Of a stretch of DNA of 64,000 nt, positions 42,083-52,897 are shown piece by piece; the first letter of the stretch is position 1, and each line of letters opens with the position of its first letter. Position numbers and translations under genes: made by a program. The notes below the pieces were generated by a model that was not told where the DNA came from, searched no databases, and saw only the letters and a program-made list of their open reading frames with translations. This DNA comes from JAGHAJ01 sp964559865 [NCBI: uncultured Synergistota bacterium] (GTDB lineage: Bacteria > Synergistota > JAGHAJ01): the NCBI GenBank assembly GCA_964559865.1, contig CAZLJD010000021.1, positions 62,001 through 126,000 on the forward strand, written 5' to 3'.

Positions 42083-43680
42083 CAGTATCCCAAGACATTG
42101 TGTATCTTTATTGCTAACTCTAACTTCAACACATCTTCCGCATTGTCGAGGTCTATACCCAATATGCTTTCTGCCTTTCTGAGCCTGTAAACAACCGTGT
42201 TGTAGTGCAGAAACATCTTCTTCGAAACGGTAGTAACATTTCTGTTACACTCAAAGAACATGTTCAGTGTATTTATTATCTCTTTACGCCTCTGCGTTGT
42301 ACCGTAACTAAGCAACCTACCTAAAACTCTATCCCTGAAGCTCTTTAGTTCATCAAACGAAGCAACCTTGTAAAGTAAACCATAGACACCTACATCGTCC
42401 CTAAAAATTATCTTACTCCTATCCAGCTTGCTTCCAATACAAGCAGTCACATACGCATCCTGATAGCTCTTCCACGCATACCTTAACCCATCTACCGGCT
42501 CCCCAACGGCAACGATAGCACTCTTGTCCACAAACGAGCGTTCAAGATTGCTGATCAAGAACTCTAACATAGGAGAAAGCATCTTCCTAAGGTCTACGCC
42601 CTTATCCTTTTCATTTCCTACATCGACAAGCATCACAAAGAACTCCCCTATTACCGAGAAAAGCGCCTTCCTCTTAAACCTATTAGCCACATCCTTTCCT
42701 ATGGAGATAAGCCTGTTCCTGACCCTTAGGATAAACTCTGCATCGTTACCAAGATGCTTATCTTTGAGCAAGAAAACCATAACGGCATACTTATCGTGCA
42801 ACGAAAGGCCAAACACTCCAGCCTTCTCCAGCGCAAGAGATACTTTTTCACTATCCCCAGATAGGAGGTCACTCATAAATTCAGATTCGTACTTCAGTTC
42901 CACCTCGCTAATAGCCTGCTCTTTTACAAGCTCCAACGCTATCATCATAGAAGCTATCTCCGCTACTCTAACATCAAGAGGCGTTAACTCCCCGTTCTTA
43001 CTGTAAAGGCATATATTACCATAGACATTATCACCAGACGCTATTGGAAAGACATTATACCCTTTCTTCCAGAAGATATCTTCCGTCGGCTCAGAAGGTA
43101 GCCCACTCGGTATCCAATCCTTGGAGAAGAAATATCTTCCATATACCAGATCCCTAACACATATAGGACAACCAACTATCTCAGCAGTTGCATCCATAAT
43201 ATCCACTATACTCCCACCAGACAGTACAATGTTCATCAGCTTTTTGTGTGCTTCATCGCTCTTCACAAGTATTGCCATCTGTTTGTTGACTATCATCTTC
43301 ATAACTGGTGACATTATGTCAGAGAAAGACAGGTCAAAAGGAATCTCCAAAAGCGGTATGTTGTACCTATCTGCAAACTCTACCATCTCTGGCGGTATCT
43401 CTGTTAGATATCTCTTAGGTTTTATTCCAATAGCTGCTGCCTTCTTCTCAGCGAGCATGGGAATCAAAGCACACTGCGCCTCTTTATCATCTTTTATGGA
43501 GTATCCAGTCGTAAGCAAGAAATCTCCCGGCCTTATCCAATTGAGGATGTCAGGAACTTCCATAACATTCACATTAGTAACCACATTGGACAAGCCACCA
43601 AGCCCAGCTACAACCTTTATGTCCTTAAACACATCAAGCTCCAACATATCCTTCACTGTTATTCCTAACTCATTCCTCAT
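42082..43680 (-). CDS. pucR: PucR-type transcriptional activator
   Basis: About 532 residues. The N-terminal PucR-like domain (1-125) contains VAGLGGLSNVVTNVNVME and WIRPGDFLLTTGY; a GGDEF-like middle follows; the C-terminal helix-turn-helix reads NVTTVSKKMFLHYNTVVYRLRK. PucR of Bacillus activates purine degradation genes. Here it heads the operon ylbF-fdrA-cyclase-arcC and probably controls it and perhaps the divergent hydroxylase and permease genes. The ATG at 43680 is used; a GTG two codons earlier is possible (GAGG upstream). Confidence 0.9.
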   Translation of the reverse strand: MRNELGITVKDMLELDVFKDIKVVAGLGGLSNVVTNVNVMEVPDILNWIRPGDFLLTTGYSIKDDKEAQCALIPMLAEKKAAAIGIKPKRYLTEIPPEMVEFADRYNIPLLEIPFDLSFSDIMSPVMKMIVNKQMAILVKSDEAHKKLMNIVLSGGSIVDIMDATAEIVGCPICVRDLVYGRYFFSKDWIPSGLPSEPTEDIFWKKGYNVFPIASGDNVYGNICLYSKNGELTPLDVRVAEIASMMIALELVKEQAISEVELKYESEFMSDLLSGDSEKVSLALEKAGVFGLSLHDKYAVMVFLLKDKHLGNDAEFILRVRNRLISIGKDVANRFKRKALFSVIGEFFVMLVDVGNEKDKGVDLRKMLSPMLEFLISNLERSFVDKSAIVAVGEPVDGLRYAWKSYQDAYVTACIGSKLDRSKIIFRDDVGVYGLLYKVASFDELKSFRDRVLGRLLSYGTTQRRKEIINTLNMFFECNRNVTTVSKKMFLHYNTVVYRLRKAESILGIDLDNAEDVLKLELAIKIHNVLGY

Positions 43681-43741
43681 TTTCACACTACCTCAACTTC
43701 AATTTAAATACTTTCTACAAACACTACCCTCTATATATGGA

Positions 43742-43747
43742 ATTATA
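43742..43747 (-). promoter_or_regulatory. -10 box for pucR
   Basis: TATAAT on the minus strand, 62 bases before the pucR start. The -35 region at 17 bases is not consensus-like, in line with an activator-dependent or weak promoter. Confidence 0.4.
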
Positions 43748-43816
43748 CACATAATACATCAAAACCTTTGTAAAAAATATACAATAGATGGAGAAAAATA
43801 TGTGGTTTATTGTAGA

Positions 43817-44557
43817 TTATTTGTATTTAACCTTCCAGAGGAACAAACCCTTAGCAGGAAACGGAGCATTACCCTTGGTTCTGTCTTTGCTTTCAAGTAT
43901 CTGAGCAAAGTCGTCAACAGATATCTTACCCGTCCCTACATCCACGAGCTTGCTGACTATATTTCTCACCATGTGGTATAAAAAAGTGTCTGCTTCTATA
44001 AAAAAGCTAACCTCGTCTGCCTCTCTATTCACACCAGCAGCGTAAACAGTACAAAACGGATACTTTCTGCTACTTCCCCCGCCAGAAAAGGCAGTAAAAT
44101 CGTGCTTACCCAAAAGCAATCCAGCAGCCCTACGCATCTTGTCTATAGAAAGGTGTTTGTTGACCAGCACTTTATACAGCCTATCAAAGGGCATGAGCAA
44201 CTTGCCTACATGCAAAAAGTAATAATATGTCCTAGAAATGGCATCCCTTCGTGCATCAAAACTAAGAGAGACCTCCTCAATCTTTCTAATTCTTATATCT
44301 TCGGGCAGTAAGGCATTGAGTGCTCGATATATGTCGGCAGTAGAAAGGTCTGTCTCGGCTTTGAAGTTTGCAACCTGTGCCCACGCATGAACCCCTCTAT
44401 CTGTTCTACCAGCACCTTTCGTAGCAACTTCTCTACCTATAACTCTACCCAAAACTTTCTCAATCGCACCCTGAACGGTAACTTTGTCTGGTTGCTTCTG
44501 CCAACCATAATAAGCCGTCCCATCGTAGGCAATCGTTAGCTTAAAATTCCTCTCCAC
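43817..44557 (-). CDS. truA: tRNA pseudouridine(38-40) synthase TruA
   Basis: 246 residues. The catalytic aspartate is in GAGRTDRGVHA; RTYYYFL and HDFTAFS are also typical. The GTG start overlaps the upstream DUF501 gene by 17 bases. Isomerises uridines in the tRNA anticodon arm. Confidence 0.95.
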   Translation of the reverse strand: MERNFKLTIAYDGTAYYGWQKQPDKVTVQGAIEKVLGRVIGREVATKGAGRTDRGVHAWAQVANFKAETDLSTADIYRALNALLPEDIRIRKIEEVSLSFDARRDAISRTYYYFLHVGKLLMPFDRLYKVLVNKHLSIDKMRRAAGLLLGKHDFTAFSGGGSSRKYPFCTVYAAGVNREADEVSFFIEADTFLYHMVRNIVSKLVDVGTGKISVDDFAQILESKDRTKGNAPFPAKGLFLWKVKYK

Positions 44558-45104
44558 TCACAACAACCCCAATCTTCCTCAGCATTGTTTCACATCTATT
44601 ATCCAAGCACTCCCTCTCCCAAAGCAATCCATCTACCAACTCACCAATCGGATCTTCATATCCGGCAAGGTAAAAGGCGTAATGACTATGCAGACACTTC
44701 ACCTTTCGCATATCCCGCATCACCCCTCCTACCCCGCTGAACGCAATAACCCTAAGAAAATTCATTGGAATAAAGAGCTTAGAAATCCCACTAAAACTAA
44801 TAAAGTACCTGAACCTCAATGAAGCATACAACCGGTGAGCTCGCAAAAGCCTATCTTCCCTTATCTTGACCTCATTTTTCAAGCTATCTTCAAGCTCTCC
44901 GACCTTCCTAACCAGATACGGGCATGTAAGCCAATAAAGGGTTGGAAATGGTACCCCTTTCAATAGAGGAAAGTTCTTTATAACAACAGGATAACCCCAC
45001 TTGCACCTCCGAACAACTTCAAGACCATATAAATCCACATCCCTATTAAGCTGAAGAGAAAGAACGAGTTCATCTCCGTCTGTCTCTTCTCTTCTTGCCA
45101 GCAT
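44541..45104 (-). CDS. DUF501 family protein
   Basis: 187 residues matching DUF501: VVRRCKWGYPVVIKNFP, GVPFPTLYWLTCPYL and LHSHYAFYLAG. The function is unknown; the family is often near cell-division and S1-domain genes. Overlaps both neighbours, with 35 bases shared with the S1 gene and 17 with truA. Confidence 0.82.
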   Translation of the reverse strand: MLARREETDGDELVLSLQLNRDVDLYGLEVVRRCKWGYPVVIKNFPLLKGVPFPTLYWLTCPYLVRKVGELEDSLKNEVKIREDRLLRAHRLYASLRFRYFISFSGISKLFIPMNFLRVIAFSGVGGVMRDMRKVKCLHSHYAFYLAGYEDPIGELVDGLLWERECLDNRCETMLRKIGVVVSGEEF

Positions 45105-45417
45105 CTCTCTTTTTATTTATCGTTGTTATCCTCTCCTCGCTTTCCTTCATGTATTTGGCAAGTTTATCCTCAAAAGAGATTTCGTCCTGCATAGACTTTA
45201 AGGACAAATCTATCCTACCCCTCTCATCAACCTTTACCACCTTAGCCCTTACCCTATCCCCCTCATGCAAATAATCTTCAACCTTCTTGACATACTTATT
45301 AGATATCTCAGAGATGTGTATGAGTCCCTTCTGCCCTTCCCCCAGATCCACGAACGCACCGTAATTCGTAACCTTAACTACAACACCTTCAACAACATCC
45401 CCAACCTTAAAAGCCAT
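45070..45417 (-). CDS. S1-domain RNA-binding protein (YugI/GSP13 type)
   Basis: 115 residues: one S1 OB-fold domain (VGDVVEGVVVKVTNYGAFVDL, GLIHISEIS, VDERGRIDLSLK) and a basic tail ending in RRDRRR. Such small proteins associate with ribosomes and often sit upstream of DUF501 or septum genes. Confidence 0.88.
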   Translation of the reverse strand: MAFKVGDVVEGVVVKVTNYGAFVDLGEGQKGLIHISEISNKYVKKVEDYLHEGDRVRAKVVKVDERGRIDLSLKSMQDEISFEDKLAKYMKESEERITTINKKRDAGKKRRDRRR

Positions 45418-45440
45418 TACACAAACCCCTTTACTATAGT

Positions 45441-45989
45441 TTACTTGATGACCTTTGAGAGGTCCATCCTCGTTCCGTACTTACCATAAAATATGTAGAA
45501 AGGATCCTTTATCAATAGCCTACTCTTTGGTACTGTAAAGTATCCATAGACTTCATCACCAGTCATAAATGTAGCAGGAGCAAAAAACTCCTTCTTGCCA
45601 ATGATATCACTTAACTTCAAGTTGTACTCCGCCTGCCCTTGCACAAATTTTATCAACCTTGGATCAAATGGACCACTCCTATTAACGATGAGCATGGCAC
45701 AAAAGAGATACCTTTTCCCTATACCGTTGAAAAGATAGTCCTCCCCCTCTTTCAGATAATTTGGTAAAAGCGCTTTGTTTCTTCCTAATCTCTTGTAAAA
45801 ACTCTTACCAGTATAAGTAAATATAACCTTGAAACGATAATCCACTACAACTTTACCCAGATTCACCCCCCCAATGTAAAGCACCGTACTGTAAGCTTTC
45901 ACCAGGTCTTCCAAACCCGCTACCGCCACACTACCAAGCCCAAAAGTCAAGACTACCAGCAGCAGTAAACTTGCTATCCACCTAAGCAT
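45441..45989 (-). CDS. Exported protein, function unknown
   Basis: 182 residues from the ATG at 45989, which follows GAAGGAGGAG. A clear signal peptide (hydrophobic 4-20, ending SVAVAG) is followed by a domain containing TVLYIGGVNLGKVVVDY, the later TFMTGDEVYGYFTVP and IFYGKYGTR. No family recognised. Overlaps the racemase gene by eight bases. Confidence 0.7.
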   Translation of the reverse strand: MLRWIASLLLLVVLTFGLGSVAVAGLEDLVKAYSTVLYIGGVNLGKVVVDYRFKVIFTYTGKSFYKRLGRNKALLPNYLKEGEDYLFNGIGKRYLFCAMLIVNRSGPFDPRLIKFVQGQAEYNLKLSDIIGKKEFFAPATFMTGDEVYGYFTVPKSRLLIKDPFYIFYGKYGTRMDLSKVIK

Positions 45990-46689
45990 CTTCTCCTCCT
46001 TCAGTCGCAAACTTCACAGATGCCCTTGCAAGCACTTCAAGGGTATCTATCAAAGGTATTCCAACATCAACTCCCTCCATCGCTATAGGAATTTCCGTAC
46101 ACCCTTCTATAATAACTTTACACCCAGCAGAGGCAAGAGATTCAGAAACGCCGATCAAAATCTCCCTCGCGTAAGAAACATTGCCAGCCTTTACACCATC
46201 ATATATGGCACTCATTACCCTCCTTTGTTCAACAGCCGGAGGTTTAACCAACTCAAAGTATTTGCCCACAACTTTGTCATAAACACCTGCTTGGAGAGTG
46301 CCATCGGTAGCAAGGATACCAACTTTGCTACCAAGCACAAAGCTACTTTTGAGTTCAAACAAAGTCTCCTCCATCATACTTAAGAACGGAACGGGCAGGT
46401 TCTTTCTCAATTCGTCTATATAGTAGTGTGCCGTATTACATGGCATAACGAGAAAGTCTGCCCCCATCTGCACAAGTTTCCTACCCATCGAAATTAGCAT
46501 TTCAAGAGGCGATACTCCGCCATGAAGTATTGCATCAGTTCTATCCGGTACAGAGGGGTCGTTATCTATCAATATGTGCAAGTGGTCTTGATCTACTTCA
46601 GCCGGTGTATTCCTCACGATCTTCAAAAACAAATAAGCAGTTGCCTCCGGCCCCATGCCTCCAATTACACCCACAGTCTTCCTCGCCAT
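45982..46689 (-). CDS. Aspartate/glutamate racemase family protein
   Basis: 235 residues. Both catalytic cysteines are present: VMPCNTAHYY and IIEGCTEIP. GVIGGMGPEAT at the N-terminus is typical of aspartate racemases (RacD/YgeA). Amino-acid racemases use two cysteines as acid and base without cofactor. The promoter -10 box lies only six bases before the ATG and no Shine-Dalgarno is seen, so the message is probably leaderless. Confidence 0.9.
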   Translation of the reverse strand: MARKTVGVIGGMGPEATAYLFLKIVRNTPAEVDQDHLHILIDNDPSVPDRTDAILHGGVSPLEMLISMGRKLVQMGADFLVMPCNTAHYYIDELRKNLPVPFLSMMEETLFELKSSFVLGSKVGILATDGTLQAGVYDKVVGKYFELVKPPAVEQRRVMSAIYDGVKAGNVSYAREILIGVSESLASAGCKVIIEGCTEIPIAMEGVDVGIPLIDTLEVLARASVKFATEGGEDA

Positions 46690-46695
46690 GGTTAA

Positions 46696-46723
46696 ATTAT
46701 ATAGCCTCTATGGAAAATGTCAA
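46696..46723 (-). promoter_or_regulatory. Consensus promoter for the racemase operon
   Basis: TTGACA, 16-base spacer, TATAAT on the minus strand: a full consensus match. With a start site about seven bases downstream, transcription begins at the A of the racemase ATG. Confidence 0.85.
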
Positions 46724-46857
46724 GACAACACAATCTATTCCGGCAGAGAGGTATAAAACATTCATTATTTGGGACAAAGTAAAAGGGGCAAATACACCCA
46801 TAAAAATATGAAATACTACAACTTGGAATAAATACATAATGAAGGAGATATCATTAA
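46724..46857. other. AT-rich intergenic DNA, nothing recognised
   Basis: No open frame with a ribosome-binding site, no tRNA and no long inverted repeat was seen in this part of the 530-base gap between the racemase and groL genes. Confidence 0.45.
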
Positions 46858-47160
46858 ATGAACAAACTTACTCAATCATACTACGAATCTAGAAATCTTC
46901 ACCAAGAGAAGCAGGAAAAGCCGCGAGTAAAACCCTCACACAAAACAACAGTAGTGTACTTAAGGTATGTACAGAGTGTATGATGGAACAGAGTTTTTTC
47001 GGCACAAAAAATTAAGGAAGTCCTTGACAGGTTGATAAGCAAGAATGTTGTGAACTTCCCTGTAATAATGATGAAAAGCTTGATAAAACCTACACGCTCA
47101 ATTCTTGGGAAATTAGGTAAGTATAAACGTCTCAACTATGCTCCAAAAGTGGCAAATACC
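46858..47160 (+). pseudogene. Possible degenerate small ORF interrupted by TGA
   Basis: An ATG at 46858 with AAGGAGAT nine bases upstream opens a 41-codon frame ending in TGA at 46981-46983. The same frame continues beyond it for about 60 more codons with protein-like composition (IKEVLDRLISKNVVNFP, KLGKYKRLNYAPKVAN). No family recognised. It may be a remnant gene or a short real peptide plus chance frame. Confidence 0.3.
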
Positions 47161-47177
47161 CATCTATTAAGTGTCAT

Positions 47178-47204
47178 AAGCCCCCAGCCTTCTGCTGGGG
47201 GCTT
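47178..47204. terminator. Intrinsic terminator hairpin after groL
   Basis: AAGCCCCCAGC pairs exactly with GCTGGGGGCTT across a five-base loop. The U-tract is weak on both strands, but the 11-bp GC-rich stem lies 20 bases after the groL stop. Confidence 0.75.
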
Positions 47205-47223
47205 AATCTTAAAATCCTCTAAG

Positions 47224-48867
<1,644 letters not shown>

Positions 48868-49155
48868 CTATTTAAGAATAGCAAGTATATCCCTTTCGCT
48901 CAGAATGAGGTACTCCTCATCCTCTAACTTTACCTCTGTGCCTGCATACTTAGAGTATATAACCTTATCCCCAACAGAGACCTCCAACGCAACCTTCTGC
49001 CCATTATCAAGCACCCTACCAGAACCAACTGCTATAACCTCTCCCTGCTGAGGTTTCTCTTTGGCAGTATCAGGAAGCACTATACCTCCCTTTGTCTTCT
49101 GTTCCTCCTTGATAGGTTTTACAACAACCCTGTCACCAAGCGGCTTCAACTCCAT
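48868..49155 (-). CDS. groS: Co-chaperonin GroES
   Basis: 95 residues: [12 protein letters not shown] at the N-terminus, the mobile loop [19 protein letters not shown] and the KYAGTEVKL segment. The ribosome-binding site AAGGAGG is directly upstream. Confidence 0.98.
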   Translation of the reverse strand: MELKPLGDRVVVKPIKEEQKTKGGIVLPDTAKEKPQQGEVIAVGSGRVLDNGQKVALEVSVGDKVIYSKYAGTEVKLEDEEYLILSERDILAILK

Positions 49156-49187
49156 TCCCTATCCCTCCTTTATCTCCTTTTATATTG

Positions 49188-49214
49188 TTAGCACTCACTA
49201 TTATTGAGTGCTAA
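49188..49214. promoter_or_regulatory. CIRCE element (HrcA operator)
   Basis: TTAGCACTC-N9-GAGTGCTAA, an exact match to the CIRCE consensus, in the leader 32 bases before groES. A third half-site AGCACTC follows at 49216-49222 and can pair with the second arm. The promoter would lie in the AT-rich DNA beyond 49222. HrcA, its repressor, is not encoded in this window. Confidence 0.95.
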
Positions 49215-49330
49215 CAGCACTCAATATATTATCCACCAAGTCCAATATAATCAAATCAAAATAAATGGGATTAAAATAAATCAAAGAGGTTTATACTGTA
49301 TTTTGGTGGTAAAAACGCAGTTTATTTTAC

Positions 49331-50320
49331 CTATTCTACCAATTTAAGGCTGGGGTTACCTTCTATACTTAGATCAGAAAATTCGCCCCTCAAGAACCTA
49401 TAGTAGCCCGCCTCTGCTATCATAGCACCGTTGTCCGTACAGTAGGAAAATGAAGGAAAGTACCCTTCTATGCCTTCCTCCTTTATTCTGTGTCTCAAGG
49501 CAGTATTTGCAGATACACCTCCCACTATGGCCACCTTCCTTATACCCGTCTCTTCCATAGCTTCTTTTACGCGCATAACAAGAAAGTCCACAACCGTCTT
49601 CTGGAAGCTTGCCACCACATCTTCGACCCGGTAATCCCTATCTCTCGTATAGTAGTAAACAGCACTCTTTATACCACTAAAGCTGAAATCCAATGTCTTC
49701 CCCTTAAACATTGGTATAGAAAGCTTGATGGCAAAAGGGTCCCCATTTCTTGCCATCTTATCTATGATAGGTCCCCCCGGGTAACCTAACCCAAGAAGTT
49801 TCGCCACCTTATCATAGGCCTCCCCAACAGCATCATCTCTGGTACTACCCAGAAGCTCATATACGCCGATATCCTTGACGACTACAAGTTCAGTGTGCCC
49901 ACCAGATACTATCAGTGAAATGAACGGAAACCTGAGCTCCGGAAAGCTCAGAAACACGGAGAAAATGTGCCCTTCAAGGTGATTTATACCTATAAGCGGG
50001 ATCTCCTTCATGTATGCAATCCCCTTTGCAACTGTAAGCCCCACAAGGAGCGAACCTATCAATCCCGGCCCATAGGTCACAGCAATCGCATCAAGCTCCT
50101 CCAACTCCACCTCTGCCCTATTGAGGGCCTCATCTATCAACTGAATGATAACCTCTACATGCTTCCGTGAGGCTATCTCCGGCACAACTCCACCAAAAGG
50201 CCTGTGAAATTCCACCTGAGAAGAGATAAGGTTTACCAATACATCACTCCTACCACGAAGTATCGCAACACCAGTATCATCACAGGAGGTATCTATCCCC
50301 ATTATCAAAGGTTCTCTCAT
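49331..50320 (-). CDS. tsaD: tRNA threonylcarbamoyladenosine synthase subunit TsaD
   Basis: 329 residues. ASKA/Kae1 fold with GIDTSCDDTGVAIL, metal-binding INHLEGH, LIVSGGHTELV and GGVSANTALR. Needed for t6A37 in tRNAs reading ANN codons. ATGA overlap with recN. Confidence 0.97.
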   Translation of the reverse strand: MREPLIMGIDTSCDDTGVAILRGRSDVLVNLISSQVEFHRPFGGVVPEIASRKHVEVIIQLIDEALNRAEVELEELDAIAVTYGPGLIGSLLVGLTVAKGIAYMKEIPLIGINHLEGHIFSVFLSFPELRFPFISLIVSGGHTELVVVKDIGVYELLGSTRDDAVGEAYDKVAKLLGLGYPGGPIIDKMARNGDPFAIKLSIPMFKGKTLDFSFSGIKSAVYYYTRDRDYRVEDVVASFQKTVVDFLVMRVKEAMEETGIRKVAIVGGVSANTALRHRIKEEGIEGYFPSFSYCTDNGAMIAEAGYYRFLRGEFSDLSIEGNPSLKLVE

Positions 50321-51990
50321 CTCTGCCTACCCATCCTCACAAGCTCCCTTGCGTGTTCAACCACTTTACGGGTTACATCTCTACCACCGAGCATACGGGA
50401 TATCTCCTTGACTCTCTCGTCTTCACCCTCCAAAAGCCGAATATCAACAAATGTGCCCTCCTTACCTTCACGCTTAACAACCGTGTAGTGCCTATCTGCA
50501 ATGGCAGCAAGCTTGGGATGGTGAGTGATCATAATAACCTGCCGATAATTACCTATATCCCTCACCCTGTCAGCCACGGCCGACACAGCTGTCCCACCTA
50601 TTCCAACATCTATCTCGTCAAACACCAACGTAGGTATATCATACACCTCAGCAAGCACGGACTTGATTGCAAGCATAATCCTCGAGAGCTCACCACCAGA
50701 AGCAACCTTAGACACCGGCAAGAGCTCCTGTCCAACGTTGGTAGAAACAACAAAATCCACCCTATCCATACCCATTCTGCCAAGTTGAACGGGAAGAACC
50801 TCCACTCTGAATGTAGCTTTCTCCATTGCAAGTGAACGAATTGCATCCTCAATCGCAACAGAAAGCCTACCTGCACACTCCCTTCTTACCTCAGAAATCT
50901 TCAATGCCTCCTCTTCCAACCACCTACCCAGTTCCTTCAACCTTCCTAAAAGCTCACCATAATCAGCTGTGAGGCTTGAAATCTCCTCTAACCGCTTTTT
51001 CACACTATCTCTGTACTCTATCAACCCTTCTACATCAACCTGGTTATACCGCTTCTTAAGTAATTCCACCCTATCAAGGAGGTCTCCTATTTCTTGCAAC
51101 CTCTCGTCATCCAGATACAAACTGTCATGGTAAGAAACTATGTCATCTGCAAGCTCCTTAACCTCTATCAGTAGGCCCTCTACCCTGCTTACCATCTCCT
51201 CTATCTTCTTATCCAGCACACTCACCTCAGACAACATCCTCTTCACAGAATACAATCCCTCCACTACTCCCGCTTCTTTCTCATCACCCAACAGCAGGGA
51301 ATTTACCAGAGAGAGCCTCTCCCTTATATCGGCTATGTTTTCAAGTTTCACAAATTCTGATCTCAGGTCCTCCTCATCTATACCGTCCAACGGCAAGGCT
51401 GACAGCTCCCTCAACTGGTACTCGTACATCTCAAGCTCATCTCTGATCCTCCGCTCATTGCTCTGCAACTCCTCAATCTTCTTCTTCATTTGAACATACT
51501 CACCGTATCTATCTGTAAACTCCTTCACCCTGTTAGATATACCAGCATACCTGTCCAGTAGATAAAGATATTCCACAGGTTTCAACAATACCTGCACAGA
51601 AAACTGACTGTGAACATCCACCAACAGAGGTAACAGTTCTCTAAGTACAGACAAAGGGGCTGCCCTCCCCTGAATGTACGCCTTGCTTCTCCCTCCCGCA
51701 TACAATTCCCGTCTAAGTATGAGTTCCTCATCGTAATCCAAGGAAAATCTGTCTCTTAAAGCCTTCACCTCATCTGCGTTAGGCAGAAAAGTTGCCTCCA
51801 CTACCAGCCTATCCTCTCCACCCCTTATCAGATCGTAATCCGCTTTCTTCCCAGAAAGCAAGTTAATAGCCTCTACTATAATTGACTTACCTGCACCAGT
51901 TTCGCCCGTAAGCACATTAAGACCCCTTGCAAACTCAAGCTCTACATACTTTATAACTGCAAGGTTCTCAACCCTCAGAGATAGTAACAC
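50317..51990 (-). CDS. recN: DNA repair protein RecN
   Basis: 557 residues, SMC-like ATPase for double-strand break repair. Walker A GETGAGKS at 29-36, a long coiled coil (150-390), signature VASGGELSRIMLAIK and Walker B TLVFDEIDVGIGG. Length and domain order are normal. Confidence 0.96.
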   Translation of the reverse strand: MLLSLRVENLAVIKYVELEFARGLNVLTGETGAGKSIIVEAINLLSGKKADYDLIRGGEDRLVVEATFLPNADEVKALRDRFSLDYDEELILRRELYAGGRSKAYIQGRAAPLSVLRELLPLLVDVHSQFSVQVLLKPVEYLYLLDRYAGISNRVKEFTDRYGEYVQMKKKIEELQSNERRIRDELEMYEYQLRELSALPLDGIDEEDLRSEFVKLENIADIRERLSLVNSLLLGDEKEAGVVEGLYSVKRMLSEVSVLDKKIEEMVSRVEGLLIEVKELADDIVSYHDSLYLDDERLQEIGDLLDRVELLKKRYNQVDVEGLIEYRDSVKKRLEEISSLTADYGELLGRLKELGRWLEEEALKISEVRRECAGRLSVAIEDAIRSLAMEKATFRVEVLPVQLGRMGMDRVDFVVSTNVGQELLPVSKVASGGELSRIMLAIKSVLAEVYDIPTLVFDEIDVGIGGTAVSAVADRVRDIGNYRQVIMITHHPKLAAIADRHYTVVKREGKEGTFVDIRLLEGEDERVKEISRMLGGRDVTRKVVEHARELVRMGRQR

Positions 51991-52009
51991 ACCAACCTCC
52001 TCCCATTAC

Positions 52010-52897
52010 TCACGGAAATCTATGCCTCGGGAACATACCCCAGCCAAGCTTCTTTCTTAAGATGTCAAAGTAGCTCCTTCCCTTAAAACTTACTATTTTA
52101 ACATTAAAAGAAGCTCTAAATATCTCAATTACATCACCTGGCACAATGTTTAACCCTTCCTGACCATCCTGGGTAAGCATAAGATCTTCATGATCAGACT
52201 TAACCTCGACATACAACCTTCTATCAGATGATAGCACCAACGACCTCGAATAAAGAGTGTGAGCACATATAGGAGTTACAACTATGGCGTTCACACTTGG
52301 GCTCACGATCGGACCACCTGCTGAAAGTGAGTATGCGGTAGAACCAGTCGGAGTAGACACTATCACTCCATCAGCTGGATAAGAGACAAGAAACTTATCG
52401 TCCACATAAAGGTCTATGTGTATAATTCTTGCAAATGCTCCCTTCATCACAACAAGGTCGTTAAGGGCAAAGACTTTTCTGTACAACTTGCCATCTCTTA
52501 TAATGCGTGCCTGAAGTATAACCCTCTCGTCCAGTATATATTCATCTCTCCACACTGCAGTCAGAGCAGACTCAAGTGTTGGCAAGCTCTCACTAACCAG
52601 AAAACCAAGTCTCCCTATATTAACACCAAGTATAGGTATGCCGTGCGGTGCGAGATATCTCGCTGCCCTCAGAAATGTGCCGTCACCCCCAAGCACCACA
52701 GCAACATCTATCGAGGCTGGAAATCTGTCATACCCTATGGTATTCTTCTCAAGAAGGCTGCCTTCCTTTGGAGGAAAACAGACTATTTGATCTCTCTCCT
52801 CAAGCCACTGAGCAACCTTCTTTGCAAACTTCACCGCACCTTTTTTCTCTTCGTTAAAGAGTATCCCCCATCTCTTCGTGTTACCCAAACCGTTCAT
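52010..52897 (-). CDS. nadK: NAD kinase
   Basis: About 295 residues from the ATG at 52897, which has AAGGAGG five bases before it; an ATG 22 codons further upstream lacks one. Seen: VVLGGDGTFLRAARYL, NIGRLGFL and TPTGSTAYSLSAGGP. Phosphorylates NAD to NADP. Overlaps the tlyA stop by 17 bases. Confidence 0.95.
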   Translation of the reverse strand: MNGLGNTKRWGILFNEEKKGAVKFAKKVAQWLEERDQIVCFPPKEGSLLEKNTIGYDRFPASIDVAVVLGGDGTFLRAARYLAPHGIPILGVNIGRLGFLVSESLPTLESALTAVWRDEYILDERVILQARIIRDGKLYRKVFALNDLVVMKGAFARIIHIDLYVDDKFLVSYPADGVIVSTPTGSTAYSLSAGGPIVSPSVNAIVVTPICAHTLYSRSLVLSSDRRLYVEVKSDHEDLMLTQDGQEGLNIVPGDVIEIFRASFNVKIVSFKGRSYFDILRKKLGWGMFPRHRFP

